Shown one piece after another: positions 44,022 through 52,169 of a DNA stretch of 64,000 nucleotides. Origin of the DNA: DATKDF01 sp963752045 (GTDB taxonomy: Bacteria; Acidobacteriota; Vicinamibacteria; Vicinamibacterales; SCN-69-37). The position numbers and the translations under genes were made by a program. Location of the stretch: the NCBI GenBank assembly GCA_963752045.1, contig CAVVWN010000008.1, positions 1 to 64,000 on the forward strand. The letters are read 5' to 3'. Numbering within the stretch: position 1 is the first letter of the stretch; each line of letters begins with the position of its first letter. The notes beneath the pieces were generated by a model. It did no database searches. It was given only the letters and a program-made list of their open reading frames with translations, and had not been told where the DNA came from.

Positions 44022-45301
44022 CGGATCTCCGCGTACACCTTTTCGGCGGCCGCGGCCATGTGCTCGACGGCGTAGTGCGCGCGAACGCCCGCGGCTCCGG
44101 CCCGGCCGAGCGCCGCGGCACGCTCGCGGTTCACGAGCAGGTCGTAGAGCGCGTCGGCCAAAGCATCCGGGTCGCCGGCTGGCACGAGCACGCCGCCCCC
44201 GGTGCGGCCGATGATCTCGGGAAACGCGCCATGATCCGGTTGCGCCACAGGAATCCCGTTCGCCATGGCTTCGAGCAGGAACAGCCCCTTGGGCTCCACG
44301 TAGGTGGTTGGCACGGAGAAGACGTCCATCTGGTGGAGCAGAGCGATCTTTCCGTCGCGGTCTGGCGCGCCGGCGTAGGTGAACTCGCCGCCCAGGCCGG
44401 CGTTCTCCATCTGCCGTTCCACCTCGGCCAGGTAGCCGCGGTGTTCGTCGAGCAGGTAGCCGCCGGCGATGAGCCGCGTGTCGGGCACGCCAGGCTTCGC
44501 TCGAAGGCGCCTGTAGGCGTCGGCGAGCACGTGCAGGCCCTTCTCGGGCGCGATGCGCGCGAAGAATCCCACCGTGTAGGGCGGTGACATGCGCGCGGGC
44601 GCGGCCGCGTGCCCGTCGAGCGTGATCCCGAGCCGGACCGTTCGTACCCGGTCGGCGGGAATGCCGACGTAGTCCCGCATGAAGTCGCGGTAGTAGTCGC
44701 TCACCGCGATGAACATGTCCACGTCGGCCACGTGCTCGCGGATGAGTGACAGCGCCTGCGACTTCCAGGGCTCCTTGAGGTTCTCGAGGAACAGGTCTTC
44801 GCCCTGAAGCGTGCAGACGACGGGCACGCCGAGCTCGTCCTTGAGCGGCCGCGCGAGCGAAATGAGCAGCGTGAACGGCAGGTTGACCACGTCGAACGGC
44901 GGCAGATGCTCGAGCCAGCGCAGCATCTTCAGGATTTCCTTGCGCTGATGCCCCTGGAGCCCCTGGAGCATCGACACGGTCAGGTCGCCAAGCGCCGACG
45001 GGTCCACCTTGATCTGCCGTTTCGAGGCCAGACGCAGCACGGCGTTCGAATCCCACAACCGGTCGAGAAACGCCGGCGTGTGACGGAAGAGGGCGACGTG
45101 CTGCTCCAGATACACGCTCACGCCGCCGAAGAAGACGTGCGGCGCGCTCATGTTGGCCTCGTCCGTCGTGGTCGGCGTGTACAGCGGGGCCAGGACGACG
45201 TCGTGTCCGTGCGCCTTGAGCGCGCCGGCGAGCGCGTTGTCGCGCAGGCACGTGCCGCAGTACATCTCGGCCGCGCCGGCCGTCAGATAGAGCAGCCGCA
45301 T
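44015..45301 (-). CDS. GT4-family glycosyltransferase
   Basis: 428 residues of the GT-B fold. The N-terminal half begins MRLLYLTAGAAEMYCGTCLR (an unusual Cys-rich start conserved in a subgroup of bacterial GT4 enzymes). The C-terminal half has TVGFFARIAPEKGLHVLADA and PTTYVEPKGLFLLEAMANGI, the E-x7-E nucleotide-sugar motif. Acceptor unknown. Overlap with the ABC transporter genes suggests that its product, a glycolipid or glycan, is what the transporter handles. Confidence 0.85.
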   Translation of the reverse strand: MRLLYLTAGAAEMYCGTCLRDNALAGALKAHGHDVVLAPLYTPTTTDEANMSAPHVFFGGVSVYLEQHVALFRHTPAFLDRLWDSNAVLRLASKRQIKVDPSALGDLTVSMLQGLQGHQRKEILKMLRWLEHLPPFDVVNLPFTLLISLARPLKDELGVPVVCTLQGEDLFLENLKEPWKSQALSLIREHVADVDMFIAVSDYYRDFMRDYVGIPADRVRTVRLGITLDGHAAAPARMSPPYTVGFFARIAPEKGLHVLADAYRRLRAKPGVPDTRLIAGGYLLDEHRGYLAEVERQMENAGLGGEFTYAGAPDRDGKIALLHQMDVFSVPTTYVEPKGLFLLEAMANGIPVAQPDHGAFPEIIGRTGGGVLVPAGDPDALADALYDLLVNRERAAALGRAGAAGVRAHYAVEHMAAAAEKVYAEIRC

Positions 45302-45363
45302 CCCAACAAGTCTATGGCACAGTCGTCGGCTGCGGACAGGCCCGAGGCGGGCCGTCGCGGCGG

Positions 45364-46191
45364 TCAGTCCACGTACTTCACGAGCAGCACCTCGGTCCCG
45401 GTCTGGTGATAGACGACTTCGTCCACCAACCGGCGCGTGAGCAGCAGGCCGAAACCGCCGGGCCTGAGCCCGGCCTCCGCGCGCCGATCGACGTGCGAGA
45501 TCGGGTCGCCGTCTTCTGCGGCAAATGCCACCTGGTTCGGCCGGAAACCCGGACCCGGATCGCGGAAGTAGAAGGTGAGAGCTCGCTTCGTGCGGATGGC
45601 GTCTACGCGGATGTCCTTCTCCGGATCGAGGCCCGCGCCATGCTCGATCGCGTTGAGCAGGATTTCTCGGAACGCCATGATGAGGTCGTCGCGGTCCTTT
45701 CCCGTGAACAGGCGACGGTGCAACTCGTCCATGAAGCTGACGACGCGCTCGGCCGTGACGAGCTTCGCGCGAACGCGGAGCGTGATCCAGTGCGGGACCG
45801 CGGCGATGACGTGGATGTCGTCGCCCGACGCATCGGCCCGTGCCGCCCGTTCGACGAGCTCGGCGATGGCGTCGGCATCGAACGGCTCGGTGCACACCGC
45901 GAACACCTCAGCGCGGAGCGCCGCGATGACCGCGTCGGGCGTAGCCGAGACCGCCAGGCACACGGCACGGATGCCGGGCCGGAACGCGCGCGCGCGTTCG
46001 AGAAACGCGAGGTCGTCTTCGAGCGACTGGCTCGGCGCGGTCAGCACGGCGTCGAAGGGCCGCTCGTCGAGGAGCGCCAGCGCCTCGGCGTTGGACCTTG
46101 CCCGCTCCACGGTGAGCCCGTCGAGGCCGGGCAGCGTGGAGAGGACGTCGTCGACGGCCGGGTCGTGCTGAATGACGAGGAGTCGAGCCAT
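45364..46191 (-). CDS. Receiver-domain / RsbW-like ATPase fusion protein
   Basis: 275 residues. Residues 1-120 have a receiver-like fold (MARLLVIQHDPAVDDVLSTL) but the phosphoacceptor position reads VLTAPSQS, without the usual Asp, so it may be degenerate. Residues about 140-275 are a GHKL ATPase domain of the serine-kinase/anti-sigma type: FREILLNAIEHG (N-box), DPGPGF (G1) and RPGGFGLLLTRRLVDEV (G2). Such proteins control partner-switching systems for stress or surface responses. It lies 62 bp upstream of the glycosyltransferase on the same strand and could regulate or belong to that operon. Confidence 0.75.
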   Translation of the reverse strand: MARLLVIQHDPAVDDVLSTLPGLDGLTVERARSNAEALALLDERPFDAVLTAPSQSLEDDLAFLERARAFRPGIRAVCLAVSATPDAVIAALRAEVFAVCTEPFDADAIAELVERAARADASGDDIHVIAAVPHWITLRVRAKLVTAERVVSFMDELHRRLFTGKDRDDLIMAFREILLNAIEHGAGLDPEKDIRVDAIRTKRALTFYFRDPGPGFRPNQVAFAAEDGDPISHVDRRAEAGLRPGGFGLLLTRRLVDEVVYHQTGTEVLLVKYVD

Positions 46192-46405
46192 GGTGCACCC
46201 TCGGGAGCGCCCGCCGCGCCCGTGCGCGTGGCGTTCCCCAAGAGAGCAGCATACCCGTAGAGGCGGCCTGCTGCGGCCGGCGCGCGGCGACCCTCGGCGG
46301 CTCCCTCACGGATGATCCATAATCCCCGCGGCGGGCGAACGCTCCCGGGGGGCCGCAGGCGGCGGAAGGCCCCCGGTGCGCGCCCGGCCGCGCCGGGAGG
46401 TGTCA

Positions 46406-47569
46406 GTGCGTCTGGATCCCGAGAGGGTCCGAGATCGGTCCTGGACGGACTCGGGGCTGTCGCGAGGCTTTGCGGTACTCGGGCTGCTGTTCGTCTTCCT
46501 CGTCGGCGTCAAGGGCCTGGGCGACGGCATCACACTTCTCGGCCGCGACGCGCTCGACGCGTTCTTTTCGGCGACGTCCAATCCCTTCATCGGCCTGATG
46601 GTCGGGCTGCTGGCCACCACGCTCGTCCAGAGCTCGTCGGTGACCACCTCGATGATCGTCGGTCTGGTGGCGGCACCCACCGATCCGCTGCCCGTGGCGA
46701 TTGCCGTGCCGATGATCATGGGCGCGAACATCGGGACCACGGTGACGAACACCATCGTCTCGCTCGCGCACATGAACCGGCGTGACGAGTTCAGACGCGC
46801 GTTCGCCGTGGCGACATGTCACGATTTCTTCAACTTTTTCACGGTCCTGTTGCTGCTGCCCCTCGAGCTCGCCACCGGGTTCCTGCAGCGGTCGGCCACG
46901 GCCATCGCGTCGAGAATCTCCCATGTCAGTGGCGTCGAGTACGAGAGTCCGCTCAAAGAGGCGCTCGGCTGGGCGATGGCCCCCATCAAGGGGGCGATCG
47001 GTGCAGTCTCGACCGGCCGCGGCACGGCCATCCTGCTCATTCTCGTGAGCGGTGCGCTCATCTACGTGGCGCTCATCTACATCGTGCGCGTGATGCGGTC
47101 CACCATGGAGGAGCGGGTGGAGTCGTTCGTCACCCGCGCGCTTGGCCGCAGCGTGTTGCTCTCGATACTCGTGGGCATCGTGGCCACGGTCATGGTACAG
47201 TCCAGTTCGATCACCACGGCTTTGCTCGTCCCGCTCGCTGGCGCCGGCCTCATCACGCTGCGTGAGGCGTTTCCGATCACGGTCGGCGCCAACATCGGCA
47301 CGACGGTGACGGCGCTGCTCGCGTCGATGGCCGTGTCGGGCCCCAACGCGGAGGCGGCGCTCACCATCGCGCTCGTGCACCTGTTGTTCAACTGCACCGG
47401 GACGCTGCTGATCCTGCCGGTGCCGTTCATGCGGGCGCTGCCGCTCGCGGCGGCGTCTCGTCTGGCGGGTGTGGCGGCCGAGTCCCGCCGCTGGGCGCTC
47501 GCGTACGTGCTGGGACTGTTCTACCTGCTGCCGGCGGTTCTCGCTCTGGCAAACCAGGTCCTGTGGTAG
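46406..47569 (+). CDS. Na/phosphate symporter, NptA/Na-Pi cotransporter family
   Basis: 387 residues from GTG 46406, with GGGAGG five bases upstream. It has the two inverted repeats of the family, each with a QSSS motif: TTLVQSSSVTTSMIVGL near 72 and TVMVQSSSITTALLVPLAGA near 268, plus two GANIGTTVT motifs. It should import inorganic phosphate with sodium. The PhoU-like gene follows by 13 bp, the usual partner for this family. Confidence 0.9.
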   Translation: MRLDPERVRDRSWTDSGLSRGFAVLGLLFVFLVGVKGLGDGITLLGRDALDAFFSATSNPFIGLMVGLLATTLVQSSSVTTSMIVGLVAAPTDPLPVAIAVPMIMGANIGTTVTNTIVSLAHMNRRDEFRRAFAVATCHDFFNFFTVLLLLPLELATGFLQRSATAIASRISHVSGVEYESPLKEALGWAMAPIKGAIGAVSTGRGTAILLILVSGALIYVALIYIVRVMRSTMEERVESFVTRALGRSVLLSILVGIVATVMVQSSSITTALLVPLAGAGLITLREAFPITVGANIGTTVTALLASMAVSGPNAEAALTIALVHLLFNCTGTLLILPVPFMRALPLAAASRLAGVAAESRRWALAYVLGLFYLLPAVLALANQVLW

Positions 47570-47582
47570 TTCGGGAGGCATG

Positions 47583-48266
47583 ATGTTCCGAGATTTCATG
47601 AGCATCTTTCAGTCGGACGATCCGCTGAGCGAGATGAGCGAACGGTTCACGCGCATGCTCGAGCTCACCGGCGAGATGGCACTGGCCGCCGGACGGATCT
47701 ACTTCGATGGGCAGGGCGGCTCAGAGGTGCGGCAGCGCATCTACGACCAGGACATCCAGGTCAATCAGCTCGAGCGTGAGATCCGCAAGCTCATCGTCGC
47801 GCACCTGTCGATTCGCCTCCGGTCGGCGGATCTGCCGCACTGCCTGTTCCTGCTCAGCCTGGTGAAGGACGTCGAGCGGCTCGGCGATTACGCCAAGAAC
47901 CTCGCTGAGCTCATCGACATCGGCGGGGGGCCGCCGCCGCGCGACGAGCGCGCGGCCGAGCTCGGCGCCATCAGACAGAACGTGGAACGGGCGTTCCGCG
48001 AGACCCCGAACGTGGTGTCTCGCGGTGAAACCGAGCGCGCCATGAGCCTGATCGCCGATGGACGGCAGGACATGAAGCGGTGCGAAGCCCTGCTGCGGCG
48101 CGTGGCCGAGACCGACTACGACGCGCGCACCGCCGTGTCGCTCGCGCTCGGCGCCCGCTACTACAAGCGGTTCCACGGCCACCTCCTCAACATCCTCTCG
48201 AGCGTCGTCATGCCGCTGCACAAGCTCGACTTCTTCGATGAAGACGAAATCGAGCGGCAGTCATGA
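47583..48266 (+). CDS. PhoU-like protein
   Basis: 227 residues, start ATG 47583 (47580 possible) behind GGGAGG. It is all-helical, with the PhoU-type repeated pattern EREIRKLIVAHLSIRL and LFLLSLVKDVERLGDYAKNL, where the E/DxxxD motif RLGDYAKN is the conserved metal-binding helix of PhoU. In this setting it presumably regulates the adjoining Na/phosphate symporter. It overlaps the next gene by ATGA. Confidence 0.85.
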   Translation: MFRDFMSIFQSDDPLSEMSERFTRMLELTGEMALAAGRIYFDGQGGSEVRQRIYDQDIQVNQLEREIRKLIVAHLSIRLRSADLPHCLFLLSLVKDVERLGDYAKNLAELIDIGGGPPPRDERAAELGAIRQNVERAFRETPNVVSRGETERAMSLIADGRQDMKRCEALLRRVAETDYDARTAVSLALGARYYKRFHGHLLNILSSVVMPLHKLDFFDEDEIERQS

Positions 48267-49297
48267 AGGCGGCCGTGACGCTCGCGCTGGGGCTCGCCCT
48301 GCTGGCACCGGGCGCCCAGCCCTCGCAGGCGGAGTTTGCCCTGCAGGAGGTCACGGCGTTCCTGATGAGGGCCGGTTTCGGGGCCGGGGAACTGGCAGAG
48401 CTCGAGGCCGGCCGGGTCATTGCGAGATCGGAAACCGGGGACAAGGGCGAGATCCTGACGGCCGGTGCCGTGAAGGTGCGCGCGTCTCGCGAGCGCGTGC
48501 TCAGGTACTACGGCCAGCTCGCGTCGTATGTGGACGGCGAGGTCACGCTGGCGTTCGGACAATTCAGCGACCCGCCCGTGCTCGCCGACGTCGAAGGCCT
48601 GGCGTTCGACGCCGACGAGATCGCTGAGCTGCGCTCCTGCCGCGTGGGCGACTGCGACATCAAGCTCGGCGGCGCCGCGTTGACGAAGGTGCGGGAGGCG
48701 ATCGACTGGGCCGCGCCCGATCACGCCGACGCGGTCAACCGGTTGATGCGGCAGTCGGCCGTCGACTACGTGACGGCCTACAAGGCGAAGGGCGACGCCG
48801 CGCTCGTCGTCTTCAACGATGACGACAAGCCGGTGAGCATGCGGGAGCACTGGCTGGAGATCCTCGGGCGGTCCCGGGTCTATGCCGAGTACGTGCCCGA
48901 GCTCGTCCGCTACCTGGAGCGCTACCCGGCCGAGCCGCTCGCGGGCGCGCGCGATCTCTTCTACTGGGCGAAGGGCGACTACGGGCTGAAGCCCGTCATC
49001 AGCATGGTGCACGCCGTCGTCTACAGCGCGCCTTCACGTCCCGACCGCGACATCGTCGTGCAGAAGTTCATCTACGCCAGCCACTACTTCGACGCGTCGG
49101 CGGCGGCCGCGACGATCCTCTCGGCCGGGCCGACCACGACGTACGTGCTCTACGGCAATCGATCGGTGGGCGACCTGCTGCGGGGCGGACTTGGCGGCAC
49201 GAAGCGGGCCATCGCGCGTTCGCAGGCGACGAAGGCCACCGAGAGCACGCTCGGCGCGATCAAGACGGTGCTGGAACGGAATCCCGGGCGTCCCTAG
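48263..49297 (+). CDS. Secreted protein of unknown function in the phosphate operon
   Basis: 344 residues with a signal peptide (VTLALGLALLAPGAQPSQAE). No catalytic motif is recognised. Conserved-looking stretches are VDYVTAYKAKGDAALVVFND, YVPELVRYLERYP and DLFYWAKGDYGLKPVISMVH. Similar proteins occur singly in acidobacteria and deltaproteobacteria as hypothetical proteins. Its ATG overlaps the phoU-like stop, so it belongs to the same transcript, and it is convergent with the PhoD-like phosphatase gene. Confidence 0.7.
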   Translation: MKAAVTLALGLALLAPGAQPSQAEFALQEVTAFLMRAGFGAGELAELEAGRVIARSETGDKGEILTAGAVKVRASRERVLRYYGQLASYVDGEVTLAFGQFSDPPVLADVEGLAFDADEIAELRSCRVGDCDIKLGGAALTKVREAIDWAAPDHADAVNRLMRQSAVDYVTAYKAKGDAALVVFNDDDKPVSMREHWLEILGRSRVYAEYVPELVRYLERYPAEPLAGARDLFYWAKGDYGLKPVISMVHAVVYSAPSRPDRDIVVQKFIYASHYFDASAAAATILSAGPTTTYVLYGNRSVGDLLRGGLGGTKRAIARSQATKATESTLGAIKTVLERNPGRP

Positions 49298-49315
49298 AGC
49301 ACTCCGGCCCAGCGC

Positions 49316-52019
49316 TCATCCTTCTGGCACTGTCACCCGGATCACGGCGGACTCGTCCGCCGTGGGCGCGACGCCGGTGACTGTCCGCAGCCGATCCGTG
49401 CCCGGCTCGCCGACGACGACCGTGTACGTGCCGCCACGCCCGAACACGCGAGGCCTGAACACCGTGCCCTGGATGCGCACCGCGTAGATGACCTCGCCGG
49501 TCCGTTCGTCGCGAACCTCGACGGCCGGATCGACCATGCCGTCCACCTCGAGACGCGGCAGCCATCCGACAGCAGGCCGGTCGTAGTTGTCCTGCTGCCG
49601 GATGGTGATCGGCCAGCCCGAGTACTGCAGAGCGCCCGGCGCTCCTGCGTCGACCCAGCGCGGCCACGCCTCGGTGACGATGGTACGGTCGGCGCGCCGT
49701 AACCTGACGATGCCGTAGCCGGGCGCGCGCTGGTAGAGCGCGACGGGTTCGACCTGGACCTTCGTCGGGTTGGCGATGGCCACCACCGTCATGTGGTTGC
49801 CGAAACCGTCGAGGTAGTCGCCGGTATAGCGGGGCGCGCCCGGCGCGCGGTTGCGACCCGGTGCGTCCGGGTACCACCGGCGCGGCCAGATGTTGGCGAT
49901 CGACGGAATCACGAACGCGTAGCCCGCATCGCGCCAGGTGTCGACGCCGTACCGGGTGAAGCTGCCGAGGTGCTGGTCGCCGGCGATGTGGAACGCGAAA
50001 CCGCGGCGCATGGCGCGGACCGCGCGATCGCGTGGCGTCTTCGGCCAGCCGTTGGAATCCATGTCGGCCGCCTGGCGTTCGTCTTCGAAATACTCGCCCG
50101 GTTCGGGAATCGGGAGTGACGGAATTACCGAGCCGCTCGTCTCGCCCAGCGGCAGCGTCGCCACGTTCACGAACGGCGTCTGCGACAGCACCACCTTCAT
50201 CCAGGCGCCGTGCGAGTAGTCCACGGCCCAGCCGGAGAGGAAGCGTTCCTGGCGGTCGCCGAGCAGCACCGCTTCGGCCACGTCTGACTGCGTCGCCGGA
50301 TCGAACCGAGAGTTCTGCGGCCATCCGTTGACGACATCGCCGGCTGGCACCGCGATGGTCGGCGGCGACTTCCACATGCGGTCGGCGAGAATCGCGAAGC
50401 TCACGCCCGCGTATTCCAGGCGCGTGTAGTAGACGCTGATGCCGTTTGCGAGCGGCGTCGGGTCGGCCGGATCGGGCAGGTGTGCCACCTGCGTCCGGTG
50501 CACCGCGTTCACCCATTCGACCGGCATCGTATAACCGCCCGGATCCTGCAGCGTCGCCTGGCCCGCTTCACGCACGCCCGCGTTGCCCCAGATGTTGCCG
50601 TGGTACACGTCGTGGTCGTCGGGGATCGTGACGGTCGGTCTGTCGCGCGTCAGGTCGCCAAACGCCAGGAGGAAGCGGTTCCAGTGATTCAGATAGTCGA
50701 GCGCGGCCACGTCGAGCGGTTGCCGCTCGACGCCCTCGAGGCCGGACTCGTAGATCTGATCGCCCGAGAAGAAGAGCATGTCGGGGTTGTGATGGGCCAG
50801 CGAGGCGACCAGTTCGGCGTGCGGATACCAGAAGTGGCTCCTGTTCCACTCGCCGTCGCCGCCGGAGATGTGGTGGCAGTTGAGCGTGCCGAGCACGAGT
50901 TCCTCGTCGGCAGCAGGAACGGCCCGGATTGTGCCCGAATAGTCGTGGCGTGCGAGGCCGTCGGCGGTCGAAAGCTCGTAGCCGACCCGGTACGGCACGT
51001 CGCGGTCGCCCAACCAGTTCTCGACGCGGAAGTGCGCCGTGTAGCTCAGCGGCTGCACCTCACCGCGAGCGACTTCCTCCCACTGTCCGCCGCGCTCGAC
51101 TTCGAGCACGGCCTCGCGTCCGTCAGCCGAACCGACCGGCGCGAGCTGCGCCGTGAGCTTGAGGACGCCGCGACCGAGCGCATAGAGCGTGCCGATCACG
51201 GGCCCGATGGCACGTTCGTCACGCGGCTCGACGAGTGAGCCCGAGAGCGTCCAGCGGTCGAACCAGTAGCCCGGCCCCTCGCCTGACGGGCTGCGATGCG
51301 AGACCAGGGCGACGTTGCCGGCGATGCGGTCGGCGGTAATCCCCGCATACGTCGCGCGCGCAACCTCTCGACCCGCCAGATCGGCCGCCGTGACGACGAG
51401 CCGGTAGGCGTCGTCATCGGGTTCGATATCGAGCCTCAGCTCCACATCGGTCGGTTCGTCACCGGAGGCCTCGGTCGTTTCCGGCTCGACTTCGGGCCAG
51501 GCCGAGAGCGGGATGTTGGGGTTCGGGCCGCTGAACCCGGCGCTCGTCGAGTTGTCACGGACGACGATGCGGCCGGTGCCGTCCCAGGCGACGACGAGGC
51601 CTCCGTCGGCCGCGGGCCAGTGGTGCACGAGCGCCGAAATGCGATAGTCGACGTCGGGTCCGCCCGCGCCGATGAGGAAGCCCGACCAGGTGTCTGCGTG
51701 ACGCGGGCCAGGCACAATCGGGCCCGTCCGCACCGACAGCCGCGCTGCCGCCCGCGCCGTACCGAGCGTGCGCGTGAGCAGATGCAGGGTCCGCATGGGC
51801 TTTGCCGTGCGGCCCTCGACGCTCTCGATTCGTCCGCTGGCCAGGCGCCAGTCCTGCAGCCTGTTGGCGTAGTACCTCCGGTCCCACCCACGTGCGCGCC
51901 GCCTCGGACGACAGCCGGCTTTCGAACTCGGGTGCGCGCCCGCCGCACGCGGTTGACGCGACGAGAAGCAGCCCGAGCGGGAGCGCGAGGGCCCGTGGGA
52001 GAGCAGGACGGTCGGCCAT
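49316..52019 (-). CDS. PhoD-like alkaline phosphatase with N-terminal accessory domain, frameshifted
   Basis: From ATG 52019 a lipoprotein-type signal peptide (LALPLGLLLVASTACGG, Cys after LLLVASTA) leads to SRLSSEAARTWVG. Near 51880 one extra base breaks the frame; removing it continues as RRYYANRLQDWRLASGRIES and on to 49316. An N-terminal beta-rich domain comes first. The PhoD metallophosphatase region follows, with GTLNCHHISGGDGEWNRSHF, LFFSGDQIYE, TIPDDHDVYHGN and FHIAGDQHLGSF as metal-ligand blocks. It would hydrolyse phosphomono- or diesters outside the inner membrane. The protein is longer than typical PhoD (about 900 residues). Confidence 0.8.
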
Positions 52020-52169
52020 GGGCAGATTATTGCCGATGGTGGCGCAGAGCGATTTCGCGAATTCAGCGTTCTTCAAGGAGAAGGACGGCTTTGCGGGCGA
52101 GGCTGACCCCACGCAGCCGACCGAGAGAGTAGAATCCGGGGAACTGGCACGGCCCCGGAGGCTCATCGG

